This document shows positions 19,208 through 28,889 of a stretch of DNA of 64,000 nucleotides, one piece after another (the first letter of the stretch is position 1; the number at the start of each line of letters is the position of its first letter). The notes below the pieces were generated by a model, which was not told the origin of the DNA, did no database searches, and was given only the letters and a program-made list of their open reading frames with translations. Both the position numbers and the translations under genes were made by a program. The stretch comes from Mycolicibacterium sp. MU0053 (GTDB taxonomy: Bacteria > Actinomycetota > Actinomycetes > Mycobacteriales > Mycobacteriaceae), in NCBI RefSeq assembly GCF_963378095.1, contig NZ_OY726397.1, positions 3,968,001-4,032,000 on the forward strand, read 5' to 3'.

Positions 19208-20665
19208 ATGTCCACCCTGATGATCATCGTCATCGTCGCCGCCGCAGCCCTGCTGCTGCTCGTGGTGCTTCCCCTGATCTATGTGAAGAACTACATCAAG
19301 GTCCCGCCGAATGAGGTCGCGGTGTTCACCGGCCGCGGCACCCCGAAGGTGGTGCGCGGCGGCGCCCGATTCCGGATGCCCGGCATCGAACGCGTCGACA
19401 TCATGAGCCTGGAGCCGTTCAACGTCAGCATCAACCTGCAGAACGCGCTGTCCAACAACGGCGTGCCGGTCAACGTCGAGGCCGTCGGCCTGGTCCGGAT
19501 CGGCTCGGCCGAAGAGGCCGTGCAGACCGCGGTGCAGCGCTTCCTGACCTCCGATCTCAACGAGCTGCAACGGCAGATCAACGAGATCCTGGCCGGCTCG
19601 CTGCGCGGCATCACCGCGACCATGACCGTCGAGGACCTCAACTCCAACCGCGACACCCTGGCCCGCAGCGTGGTCGACGAGGCCGGCGGCGACCTGGCCC
19701 GGATCGGCATGGAGGTCGACGTCCTCAAGATCGCCGGCATCTCCGATGCCAACGACTACCTCAAGTCGCTGGGTCAGCGCCGGATCGCCGAGGTGAAGCG
19801 CGACGCCGAGGTCGGCACCGCCGAGGCCGAACGCGATGCGCAGATCCAGTCCGCCAAGGCCCGCCAGGAAGGCTCGGTGGCCCAGGCCGAGGCCGATACC
19901 GCGATCGCGACCGCCAACCAGCGCCGCGATGTGGAACTGGCGCGCCTGCGCGCCCAGACCGAGGCCGAGAACGCCCAGGCCGACCAGGCCGGCCCGCTGG
20001 CCAATGCCCGCGCCCAGAAGGACGTCGGCATCGCCACCGAACAGGCCGAGGCCGCCCGGGTGCAGGCCCGCATCGAGGTCGAGCAGCGCCGCGCCGAGCA
20101 GGCACAGGCCGCGCTGCAGGCCGACGTGATCGCACCGGCGGAGGCGCAGCGCCAGGCCGACATCGCGCGCGCCGAAGGTCAGCGTCAGTCCGCGATCCTG
20201 GCCGCTCAGGCCCACGCCGAGGCGGCCCGGCAGGCCGGCGATGCCGAGGCCGACGCCCGCAAGGCCGCCGCCGAGGCGTTGCGCGTCGAACGGCAGGCCG
20301 AGGCCGACGGCATCAAGGCCCGACTGCTGGCCGAGGCCGACGGCAAGAAGGAGATCGCCGCGGCGCTCAACAGCTACTCGGCCGGCGCGGCCCGCCTGCA
20401 GATGCTGCCCGAGGTCCTGCAATCGGTGATCAAGTCCACCGAGGCGGCCGCGGCACCGCTGGCCGAGATCGAGCGGATGTCGATCATCGGCGGGTCCGGC
20501 GATGTCCAGGATGCGATCGGCGGCCTGCTCGGGGTGAGCCCGCTGGCGGTCGCCAAGACCATCGAGGCGCTGAAGTCCTCGGGCATCGACGTGGCCGCGA
20601 TGCTGAACCGCAGCGACGGCGACCACCCCGCGGCGGCCGCGGAACCGGCGTCGCCCTCGGAGTAA
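19208..20665 (+). CDS. Flotillin-like SPFH-domain protein
   Basis: A 485-residue membrane-microdomain scaffold protein. An N-terminal hydrophobic hairpin (LMIIVIVAAAALLLLVVLPL) precedes the SPFH/band-7 domain (about 30-190, including NEVAVFTGRGTPKVVRGGAR). A very long Ala/Glu/Arg coiled coil with repeated AEA units covers about 195-390 and drives oligomerisation. A C-terminal hydrophobic segment (IGGLLGVSPLAVAKTIEAL) follows. It pairs with the NfeD-like gene, as is common in bacteria. Confidence 0.93.
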   Translation: MSTLMIIVIVAAAALLLLVVLPLIYVKNYIKVPPNEVAVFTGRGTPKVVRGGARFRMPGIERVDIMSLEPFNVSINLQNALSNNGVPVNVEAVGLVRIGSAEEAVQTAVQRFLTSDLNELQRQINEILAGSLRGITATMTVEDLNSNRDTLARSVVDEAGGDLARIGMEVDVLKIAGISDANDYLKSLGQRRIAEVKRDAEVGTAEAERDAQIQSAKARQEGSVAQAEADTAIATANQRRDVELARLRAQTEAENAQADQAGPLANARAQKDVGIATEQAEAARVQARIEVEQRRAEQAQAALQADVIAPAEAQRQADIARAEGQRQSAILAAQAHAEAARQAGDAEADARKAAAEALRVERQAEADGIKARLLAEADGKKEIAAALNSYSAGAARLQMLPEVLQSVIKSTEAAAAPLAEIERMSIIGGSGDVQDAIGGLLGVSPLAVAKTIEALKSSGIDVAAMLNRSDGDHPAAAAEPASPSE

Positions 20666-20721
20666 CCGGAGTTCGGCCGTCCCCCACCGGTTTGCGTCGC
20701 TGCGGCGCATACTGGACGGCG

Positions 20722-22386
20722 ATGCCCGGATCACAGTCCCCCAGCCGTAAGCCCGTCATCCTGACCGTCGACGACGACCCCGGGGTTTCGCGTGCGGTGG
20801 CCCGGGATCTGCGCCGCCACTACGGTGAGCACTTCCGGATCGTGCGCGCCGAATCGGGGCCGGATGCGTTGGCGGCCCTGAACGAACTCAAGCTGCGCGG
20901 CGAGACCGTGGCGGTTTTCGTCGCCGACTACCGGATGCCGCAGATGAGCGGTATCGAGTTCCTCGAGGCCGCAATGGATCTGTACCCGCTGGCCCGCCGG
21001 GTGCTGCTGACCGCCTACGCCGACACCCATGCCGCGATCGATGCGATCAACGTCGTCGACCTCGACCACTACCTGCTCAAACCGTGGGACCCGCCGGCGG
21101 AGAAGCTGTACCCGGTCATCGACGCGCTGATCGATGCGTGGCGCTCCGCGGGTGACCGGGCCATCCCGCACACCAAGATCGTCGGCCATCCCTGGAATGC
21201 CCGCTCTTCGGAGGTCCGTGAATTCCTGGCCCGAAATCGGCTGCACTACAGCTGGTTTCGCGCCGACGAAGCCAAGGGCGCGCGGCTGTTGGAGGCGGCC
21301 GGGCTCGATGGCCTGACGCTCCCGGTGGTGATCACCGAGCAGGGTCAGACGTTGGTGGGACCGTCCGATGCCGAGTTGGCGGCCACCCTGGGGCTCACCA
21401 CCACGCCGGCCGAGGACTTCTATGACCTGGTGGTGATCGGCGGCGGCCCGGCCGGTTTGGCCGCCGCCGTCTACGGCGCCTCCGAAGGGCTCAAGACCGT
21501 ACTGATCGAGCGGACGGCCACCGGCGGTCAGGCCGGTCAGAGTTCGCGCATCGAGAACTACCTGGGCTTCCCGGACGGATTGTCGGGCTCGCAGTTGGCC
21601 GAGCGCGCGCGCCGCCAGGCCGAGAAGTTCCGGGCCGAATTGATCACCGCCGCCGAGGTGACCGCCCTCGAGGTCGACGGTGCCGCGCGCACCGTCCAGC
21701 TGTCCGATGGCCGCTGCATCGGTGCGCGTGCGGTGATCCTGGCGATGGGCGTCGAGTACCGGCAACTGCCCGCGGCGGGCTGCGCCGGGCTCACCGGGGC
21801 CGGGGTGCATTACGGGGCGACGTCGTCGGTGGCGGCCGACTGCGCCGGCGACGACGTGTACGTCATCGGCGGCGCCAACTCGGCCGGTCAAGCGGCGATG
21901 TTCCTGTCGCGCACCGCGCGGTCGGTGACGATCGTCAGTCGTCGCACCCTCGAAGAGTCGATGTCGCACTACCTGATTCAGCAGATCCGGGCCAACGACC
22001 GGATCGTCGAGATGCCCCATACCGTGGTGCACGCCGTCAACGGCAACGGACATCTGGAGGGCATCTGCCTGGAGGACACCCGCACCGGGACGCGGTCGAA
22101 CTTCCGCTGTGGCCGGATGTTCATCTTCATCGGCGCCGAACCGCGCACCGACTGGCTCGACGGCGTGGTGGTGCGCGACGACCACGGCTTCATCCTGGCC
22201 GGGCCGGATCTGCGCGAGGTGTCCGGGTGGACCATCGATCGCCCCCCGCACCACCTCGAGACCAGCGTCCCCGGCGTCTTCGCCGCCGGGGATGTCCGGG
22301 CCGAGTCCGCCAAGCGGGTGGCCGCGGCCGTCGGCGAGGGCTCGATGGCGGTGATGCTGGTGCACCGGTATCTGGCCGAGGCCTGA
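20722..22386 (+). CDS. Fused response regulator / thioredoxin-reductase-like flavoprotein
   Basis: A 554-residue three-part protein. Residues 11-140 form a CheY-type receiver with the acidic cluster D17-D19, phosphoacceptor D69 and K120. Residues about 150-225 form a thioredoxin/glutaredoxin-like domain (IVGHPWNARSSEVREFLARN) without a CxxC. Residues 232-554 form an FAD/NADPH domain of the thioredoxin-reductase type (VVIGGGPAGLAAAVYGASEG, then VIGGANSAGQAA for NADPH). The redox CxxC of true thioredoxin reductase is replaced by residues around ATSSVAADC. It therefore probably senses or transfers redox state rather than reducing thioredoxin. The kinase gene lies 30 bases downstream. Confidence 0.88.
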   Translation: MPGSQSPSRKPVILTVDDDPGVSRAVARDLRRHYGEHFRIVRAESGPDALAALNELKLRGETVAVFVADYRMPQMSGIEFLEAAMDLYPLARRVLLTAYADTHAAIDAINVVDLDHYLLKPWDPPAEKLYPVIDALIDAWRSAGDRAIPHTKIVGHPWNARSSEVREFLARNRLHYSWFRADEAKGARLLEAAGLDGLTLPVVITEQGQTLVGPSDAELAATLGLTTTPAEDFYDLVVIGGGPAGLAAAVYGASEGLKTVLIERTATGGQAGQSSRIENYLGFPDGLSGSQLAERARRQAEKFRAELITAAEVTALEVDGAARTVQLSDGRCIGARAVILAMGVEYRQLPAAGCAGLTGAGVHYGATSSVAADCAGDDVYVIGGANSAGQAAMFLSRTARSVTIVSRRTLEESMSHYLIQQIRANDRIVEMPHTVVHAVNGNGHLEGICLEDTRTGTRSNFRCGRMFIFIGAEPRTDWLDGVVVRDDHGFILAGPDLREVSGWTIDRPPHHLETSVPGVFAAGDVRAESAKRVAAAVGEGSMAVMLVHRYLAEA

Positions 22387-22416
22387 GCACAGGGCGAGAC
22401 GACGGGGGAAACGCAG

Positions 22417-23865
22417 ATGTCCGAGGAATGCCAGGCCGAGGAATTGCGGACGCTGTTCCTGTTCGAGCAGCTGTCCACCGAGCAGCTCGAGATGTTGTGT
22501 ACCGCTGGGTATATCGAGACCTTCCCGGCCGGACCGCTGTTCGCCGAGGGGGAACCCGCGACGCGGCTCTACGTGCTGATCGACGGCGAGGTGGTGATGT
22601 CGAAACGCTCGGGTGGCGTCGACATCGAGACCACTCGGACCTCGCAGCGCGGCGTGTACTGCGGCGCCTGGTCGGCCTATCTCCCCTACGCCGAGCGCGC
22701 CTATCAGACCTCGGTGCGGCTGACCGTGCCGTCCCGGATGTTCGTCCTGCCCGCTGCCGACTTCGCCCGGTTCATGCAGACCCAGTTCCCAATGGCCGTG
22801 CACCTGTTGGAGGGCCACATGATCGGTGGGGAGCGGCAACGCCAACTCGTCGGTCAGCGCGAACGACTGCTCGCGCTGGGCACCATCACCGCAGGCCTGA
22901 CGCACCAACTCAACAATCCGGCGGCGGCCACCGCCCGCGCGGTGGCCGATCTGCGCGAGGGTATCGGCAAGATGCGGCACAAGCTGGCGATGCTCGCCGA
23001 GGGCAAGTTCACCCCGGCTGCGCTGCGGGTGCTGGTCACCGTCCAGGACGAGGTGGCCGAACAGGTGGCGAGGACGGACCGGACGGAGCCCTCGGCACTG
23101 GAATCCGCGGACCGCGAGGACGAGCTGGGCCAGTGGTTCGAGGACCACGGGATCGCCGGCGCCTGGGAGTACGCGTCGACATTCGTCGAGGCCGGCCTCG
23201 ACATCAGCTGGCTTCAGCGGGTCGCGAGCACCGTCGATGCCGCCATGCTGCCGAGCGCGATCGGCTGGCTCAAGCACACCATCGACGCCGAACTGCGCAC
23301 CCAGGAGATCGCCGAGGCGAGCAAGCGCATCTCGGCGCTGCTGGCCGGGGCCAAGCAGTATTCACAGATGGACCGCGGCGCGTACCAGAGTGCGAACGTC
23401 AACGAACTTCTTCGCAGCACCATCATGATGTTCGGCGACAAGCTCGGCGCGCCGGGCAAGGGCAAGCCGGTGACCCTGGTCAAGGAGATGGATTACGACC
23501 TGCCCGAGATAGCCTGCTATCCCGGCGATCTCAACCAGGTGTGGACCAACCTCATCGACAACGCGATCCAGGCCATGAACGGCCACGGCACGCTGACGGT
23601 GCGGACCAACAGCGACAACGCGGCGATGATCCGGGTCGAGATCTGCGACGACGGACCCGGCATCCCCGCGGACATCGTCGAGAAGATCTTCACCCCGTTC
23701 TTCACCACCAAGCCCATGGGCGAGGGCACCGGGCTGGGCCTGGATCTGGCCTGGCGGGTGGTGGTCGAGAAGCATCACGGCAGCCTGTCGGTGGAATCGA
23801 AGCCCGGCGACACCCGGTTCACGGTGTGTCTGCCGTGCCAGGCCCCGCCCCCGGGCGCGGAATAG
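22417..23865 (+). CDS. Histidine kinase with N-terminal cyclic-nucleotide-binding-like domain
   Basis: A 482-residue soluble sensor kinase. Residues about 12-130 form a CRP/cNMP-binding-like beta-barrel ([20 protein letters not shown]). The H-box [13 protein letters not shown] gives His163, followed by a long helical insert. The catalytic ATPase domain has the N-box [10 protein letters not shown] and G-boxes DDGPGIP and [10 protein letters not shown]. There is no transmembrane segment. It follows the receiver-flavoprotein fusion on the same strand and is very likely its cognate kinase. I did not see a full phosphate-binding cassette of a cAMP receptor, so the ligand is uncertain. Confidence 0.9.
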   Translation: MSEECQAEELRTLFLFEQLSTEQLEMLCTAGYIETFPAGPLFAEGEPATRLYVLIDGEVVMSKRSGGVDIETTRTSQRGVYCGAWSAYLPYAERAYQTSVRLTVPSRMFVLPAADFARFMQTQFPMAVHLLEGHMIGGERQRQLVGQRERLLALGTITAGLTHQLNNPAAATARAVADLREGIGKMRHKLAMLAEGKFTPAALRVLVTVQDEVAEQVARTDRTEPSALESADREDELGQWFEDHGIAGAWEYASTFVEAGLDISWLQRVASTVDAAMLPSAIGWLKHTIDAELRTQEIAEASKRISALLAGAKQYSQMDRGAYQSANVNELLRSTIMMFGDKLGAPGKGKPVTLVKEMDYDLPEIACYPGDLNQVWTNLIDNAIQAMNGHGTLTVRTNSDNAAMIRVEICDDGPGIPADIVEKIFTPFFTTKPMGEGTGLGLDLAWRVVVEKHHGSLSVESKPGDTRFTVCLPCQAPPPGAE

Positions 23866-23895
23866 TCGGCGCGCCGGCCAAGGTTGTTCTTGAAC

Positions 23896-24753
23896 ATGAC
23901 CAAACCTGACCTCGGCACCTTCGGCGTATTCGGCCACTACGTCCAATGGCAGCAGCTGCCGCCCGAACAGCTCCGCGAGATCGAGCGACTGGGTTACCGA
24001 GCGCTCTGGGCCGGCGGGTCGCCGGCGGCCGAATTGGAGTGGGTCGAACCGATCCTGGCCGCGACCGAGACCTTGCAGGTCGCCACCGGCATCGTGAACA
24101 CCTGGACCGCCCCCGCCGAGGTGGTGGCGCAATCCTTTCACCGCATCGAGGCGGCCTATCCGGGCCGGTTCCTGCTCGGCATCGGCATCGGCCACCCCGA
24201 GGCCCAGACCGAGTACCAGAAGCCCTACGACGCGCTGACCGAATACCTGGACCGCCTCGACCAGCACGGTGTGCCGGTGGACCGCCGCGTAGTGGCCGCA
24301 CTCGGTCCCCGCGTCCTGGAGTTGTCGGCGCGTCGCAGCGCCGGCGCCCACCCGTACCTGACCACCCCGGAGCACACCGCCCGGGCCCGCGAGATCCTCG
24401 GTGCGCAGGCCTTTCTGGCGCCCGAGCACAAGGCCGTGCTCAGCACCGACGCCGAGCATGCCCGGGCTGCCGGTCGTAAGATGCTCGACATCTACCTGGG
24501 TTTGCAGAACTACCGGAACAACTGGAAGCGCCTCGGCTTCAGCGACGCCGACCTGGCCAAACCGGGCAGCGACGCGCTGGTCGATGCGGTGATCGCGCAC
24601 GGCAGCGCGGAGCAGGTCGCCGCGCGCCTGCACGAGCATCTGCGCGCCGGAGCCGACCACGTGCCCGTCCAGGTCCTCACCCGAGGTGACAAGCTGGTAG
24701 CTGCACTCGCCGAACTGGCCGGGCCTCTGGGGCTGACCACCGGCGCCGCCTGA
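23896..24753 (+). CDS. LLM-class F420-dependent oxidoreductase (copy 1)
   Basis: A 285-residue luciferase-like TIM-barrel oxidoreductase that probably uses coenzyme F420. ATG at 23896 is taken over the upstream TTG. Core blocks include LGYRALWAGGSPAAELEWVE, TGIVNTWTAPAEVVAQSFHR and GRFLLGIGIGHPE. From memory, M. tuberculosis has a gene of this family in the same place before rmlB (Rv3463). The next gene is a close paralogue. Substrate unknown. Confidence 0.9.
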   Translation: MTKPDLGTFGVFGHYVQWQQLPPEQLREIERLGYRALWAGGSPAAELEWVEPILAATETLQVATGIVNTWTAPAEVVAQSFHRIEAAYPGRFLLGIGIGHPEAQTEYQKPYDALTEYLDRLDQHGVPVDRRVVAALGPRVLELSARRSAGAHPYLTTPEHTARAREILGAQAFLAPEHKAVLSTDAEHARAAGRKMLDIYLGLQNYRNNWKRLGFSDADLAKPGSDALVDAVIAHGSAEQVAARLHEHLRAGADHVPVQVLTRGDKLVAALAELAGPLGLTTGAA

Positions 24754-24776
24754 CGACCGACAGAGATGGACCCGCG

Positions 24777-25634
24777 ATGACCGACGCAGTTTCGCTCAAA
24801 CCCGACCTCGGCCGCTTCGGCGTCTGGACCTTCGGCCCGGTCAGCCCGACAACCGCCGTCGAGATCGAGAAGCTGGGCTACGGCGCGCTGTGGGTGGGCG
24901 GCTCGCCGGCCGCCGACCTCGACTTCGCCGAACCGATACTCGCCGCGACCGAGACCCTGCAGCTGGCCACCGGCATCGTCAACATCTGGACCGCACCCGC
25001 GGCCGAGGTGGCCGAGTCCTATCACCGCATCGAAAAGGCCTACCCCGGGCGGTTTCTGCTCGGGGTCGGGGTCGGCCATCCCGAGCACACCGAGCAGTAC
25101 GCCAAGCCGGTGGAGGCGCTGGTGAAATACCTCGACGACCTCGACGCCAAGATGGTGCCCACCAGCCGGCGGGTCATCGCGGCGCTGGGCCCCAAGGTGC
25201 TGCGGCTCGCGGCGCAGCGCAGCGCCGGCGCCCACCCCTACCTGACCACCCCCGAGCACACCGCCAGCGCGCGTGGCCTGATCGGCAACACGGTGTTCCT
25301 GGCCCCCGAGCACAAGGTCGCGCTGACCCGCGACGCCGCCAGCGCCCGCGCGCTGGGCCGCCAGTCCGTGGACTTCTATCTGGGGCTGTCGAATTACGTC
25401 AACAACTGGCGCCGCATCGGCTTCACCGCCGAGGAGGTCGCCTCGCCCGGCAGCGACCGCCTGATCGACGCGGTGGTCGCGCACGGCACACCCGAGTCGA
25501 TCGCGGCCCGGCTGACCGAACACCTCGACGTCGGCGCCGATCACGTCACGATCCAGGTCCTCGGCGACCCCGAGGACCTGCTGCCGACGCTGGCCGATCT
25601 GGCCGGCCCCCTGGGCCTGACCGCCGGGAGCTGA
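24777..25634 (+). CDS. LLM-class F420-dependent oxidoreductase (copy 2)
   Basis: Also 285 residues, and alignable with the previous gene along its whole length (shared AHPYLTTPEHTA and FLAPEHK blocks). The two arose by tandem duplication but have clearly diverged, for example ETHE-like residues differ around the substrate loop after GVGVGHPEH. It lies 23 bases downstream of copy 1 and 27 bases before rmlB. Probably co-transcribed with copy 1. Substrate unknown. Confidence 0.9.
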   Translation: MTDAVSLKPDLGRFGVWTFGPVSPTTAVEIEKLGYGALWVGGSPAADLDFAEPILAATETLQLATGIVNIWTAPAAEVAESYHRIEKAYPGRFLLGVGVGHPEHTEQYAKPVEALVKYLDDLDAKMVPTSRRVIAALGPKVLRLAAQRSAGAHPYLTTPEHTASARGLIGNTVFLAPEHKVALTRDAASARALGRQSVDFYLGLSNYVNNWRRIGFTAEEVASPGSDRLIDAVVAHGTPESIAARLTEHLDVGADHVTIQVLGDPEDLLPTLADLAGPLGLTAGS

Positions 25635-26657
<1,023 letters not shown>

Positions 26658-26658
26658 G

Positions 26659-27264
26659 ATGGCGTTCCGTGAACTGCGCGTCCCGGGCTCCTACGAGATC
26701 ACCCCGGCGCTGCACACCGACGAGCGCGGGACGTTCTTCGAATGGTTCGCCGATGCGGAGTTCACCCGGCTCGCCGGGCACCGCCTCGACCTGAAGCAGG
26801 CGAACTGCTCGGTGTCCTCGGCCGGGGTGCTGCGCGGCCTGCACTTCGCGCAACTGCCGCCCGGCCAGGCCAAGTACGTCACCTGCGTGCGGGGCTCGGT
26901 CTTCGACGTGGTTGTCGACGTCAGGGTCGGATCGCCGACCTACCGCCAGTGGGACGCGGTGCAACTCGACGACCGCAGCCGCAACTCGGTGTACCTGTCC
27001 GAGGGACTCGCGCACGGCTTCCTGGCGCTCGAGGACGACTCCACGGTGATGTATCTGTGCTCGGCGGGCTATGACCCGCAGCGCGAGCACACCATCTCCC
27101 CCACCGACCCCGCGATCGGGATCGCCTGGCCGGAGACGGTTTTCGGCACCAGCCGGGTGATCTCGGAGCGTGATGCCGCCGCGCCCAGCCTGGCCGGGGC
27201 CGAGGCGGCCGGGCTGCTGCCGACCTGGGACGAGACCCGCGACTTCATCGCCGGCCTGCGCTGA
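26659..27264 (+). CDS. rmlC: dTDP-4-keto-6-deoxyglucose 3,5-epimerase
   Basis: Third enzyme of dTDP-L-rhamnose synthesis; a cupin-fold epimerase of 201 residues. The catalytic His is in GVLRGLHFAQLPPGQAK, and conserved FEWFADAEF and GLAHGFLALED blocks are present. Separated from rmlB by one base. Expected partners rmlA and rmlD are not in the window. Confidence 0.96.
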   Translation: MAFRELRVPGSYEITPALHTDERGTFFEWFADAEFTRLAGHRLDLKQANCSVSSAGVLRGLHFAQLPPGQAKYVTCVRGSVFDVVVDVRVGSPTYRQWDAVQLDDRSRNSVYLSEGLAHGFLALEDDSTVMYLCSAGYDPQREHTISPTDPAIGIAWPETVFGTSRVISERDAAAPSLAGAEAAGLLPTWDETRDFIAGLR

Positions 27265-27304
27265 GACCGTTCTGCGGCAGGGTCTTGCGCATCCGCATCC
27301 CCAA

Positions 27305-27324
27305 ATACTAGGATATGCAAGTAT
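27305..27324. promoter_or_regulatory. Inverted repeat ATACT-N10-AGTAT upstream of mmsA
   Basis: Two perfect five-base arms, ATACT (27305-27309) and AGTAT (27320-27324), flank ten bases and overlap a TANNNT-type element (TAGGAT, 27309-27314). It lies 31 bases before the mmsA start. Such an overlap suits repression of the valine-catabolic operon. Confidence 0.3.
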
Positions 27325-27354
27325 CTCTGCTCCAACTCCCGCGTAGGACGTCTC

Positions 27355-28881
27355 ATGACCTCAAAGATTCCGCACTTCGTCGATGGACGCCGTAGCGATC
27401 TCGCCTCCACCCGCACCGCCGATGTGCTCAACCCCAGCACCGGCGATGTGCAGGCCCAGGTGCTGCTCGCCTCGACCGATGACGTCAACACCGCCGTCGC
27501 CTCCGCCGTGGCAGCCCAGAAAGAGTGGGCGGCCTACAACCCGCAGCGCCGCGCCCGCGTGCTGATGAAGTTCATCGAGCTGGTCAACGCAAACGCCGAC
27601 GAGCTGGCCGAACTGCTGTCCAAGGAACACGGCAAGACCGTCGCCGACTCCCACGGCGACATCCAGCGCGGCGTCGAGGTCATCGAGTTCGCCGTCGGGA
27701 TCCCGCACCTGCTCAAGGGCGAGTTCACCGAGAACGCCGGCACCGGCATCGACGTGTACTCGATCCGGCAGCCGCTCGGCGTGGTCGCCGGCATCACCCC
27801 GTTCAACTTCCCCGCGATGATCCCGCTCTGGAAGGCCGGACCGGCACTGGCCTGCGGCAACGCCCTGATCCTCAAGCCGTCCGAGCGGGACCCGTCGGTG
27901 CCGCTGCGGCTGGCCGAGCTGTTCACCGAGGCGGGTCTGCCCGACGGCGTGCTGCAGGTGGTGCAGGGCGACAAGGAGGCCGTCGACGCCATCATCGAGC
28001 ACCCCGACATCCAGGCCATCGGCTTCGTCGGCAGCTCGGACATCGCCCAGTACATCTACTCCGGTGCGGCCGCCCACGGCAAACGCGCCCAGTGCTTCGG
28101 CGGCGCCAAGAACCACATGGTCGTGATGCCCGACGCCGACCTGGATCAGGCCGTCGACGCCCTGATCGGCGCGGGCTACGGCAGCGCCGGTGAGCGCTGC
28201 ATGGCGATCAGTGTCGCGGTGCCGGTCGGCGAGGAGACGGCGAACCGGCTGCGCAACCGGCTGGTCGAGCGGATCAGCCAACTGCGCGTCGGGCACAGCC
28301 TGGATCCCAAGGCCGACTACGGCCCGCTGGTCACCGGCGCGGCCCTGGAGCGCGTGCGCGATTACATCAAGCAGGGCGTCGACGCCGGTGCCGAGTTGGT
28401 GGTCGACGGCCGCGAGCGGGCCAGCGACGACCTGGCCTTCGGCGACGAGGACCTGTCGAAGGGGTACTTCATCGGCCCCACCCTGTTCGACAACGTCACC
28501 GCCGAGATGTCGATCTACACCGACGAGATCTTCGGGCCGGTGCTGTGCATCGTGCGCGCCGAGGACTACGACGAGGCGCTGCGGCTTCCTTCCGAGCACG
28601 AGTACGGCAACGGTGTGGCGATCTTCACCCGCGACGGCGACGCCGCCCGCGACTTCGTCTCCCGGGTGCAGGTCGGGATGGTGGGCGTCAACGTGCCGAT
28701 CCCGGTTCCGGTGTCCTACCACAGCTTTGGCGGCTGGAAGCGCTCCGGCTTCGGTGACCTGAACCAGTACGGGACGGCGTCGATCCAGTTCTACACCAAG
28801 GTCAAGACCGTGACCGAGCGCTGGCCGTCGGGCATCAAGGATGGCGCCGAGTTCGCCATCCCCACCTTCAAGGAGGGGTGA
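27355..28881 (+). CDS. mmsA: Methylmalonate-semialdehyde dehydrogenase (CoA-acylating)
   Basis: Converts methylmalonate semialdehyde to propionyl-CoA in valine breakdown. The 508-residue aldehyde dehydrogenase has the NAD-binding GFVGSSDIAQYIY region, the catalytic Cys in GSAGERCMAIS and the C-terminal GGWKRSGFGDLNQYG block. It starts a three-gene operon and overlaps the acyl-CoA dehydrogenase region. The same mmsA-fadE-mmsB set exists, from memory, at Rv0753c-Rv0751c in M. tuberculosis, at a different locus. Confidence 0.95.
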   Translation: MTSKIPHFVDGRRSDLASTRTADVLNPSTGDVQAQVLLASTDDVNTAVASAVAAQKEWAAYNPQRRARVLMKFIELVNANADELAELLSKEHGKTVADSHGDIQRGVEVIEFAVGIPHLLKGEFTENAGTGIDVYSIRQPLGVVAGITPFNFPAMIPLWKAGPALACGNALILKPSERDPSVPLRLAELFTEAGLPDGVLQVVQGDKEAVDAIIEHPDIQAIGFVGSSDIAQYIYSGAAAHGKRAQCFGGAKNHMVVMPDADLDQAVDALIGAGYGSAGERCMAISVAVPVGEETANRLRNRLVERISQLRVGHSLDPKADYGPLVTGAALERVRDYIKQGVDAGAELVVDGRERASDDLAFGDEDLSKGYFIGPTLFDNVTAEMSIYTDEIFGPVLCIVRAEDYDEALRLPSEHEYGNGVAIFTRDGDAARDFVSRVQVGMVGVNVPIPVPVSYHSFGGWKRSGFGDLNQYGTASIQFYTKVKTVTERWPSGIKDGAEFAIPTFKEG

Positions 28882-28889
28882 GGTCGCAC

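Noticed and set aside
18599..20734. 711-codon minus-strand frame opposite flotillin, rich in Gly/Leu/Asp repeats
   Set aside because: The repeats mirror the AEA coiled-coil codons of flotillin; not a separate gene.
20731..23277. 848-codon minus-strand open frame under the receiver fusion and kinase genes
   Set aside because: Low-complexity Arg/Gly/His/Asp composition typical of antisense frames in GC-rich DNA; the plus-strand genes have clear domains.
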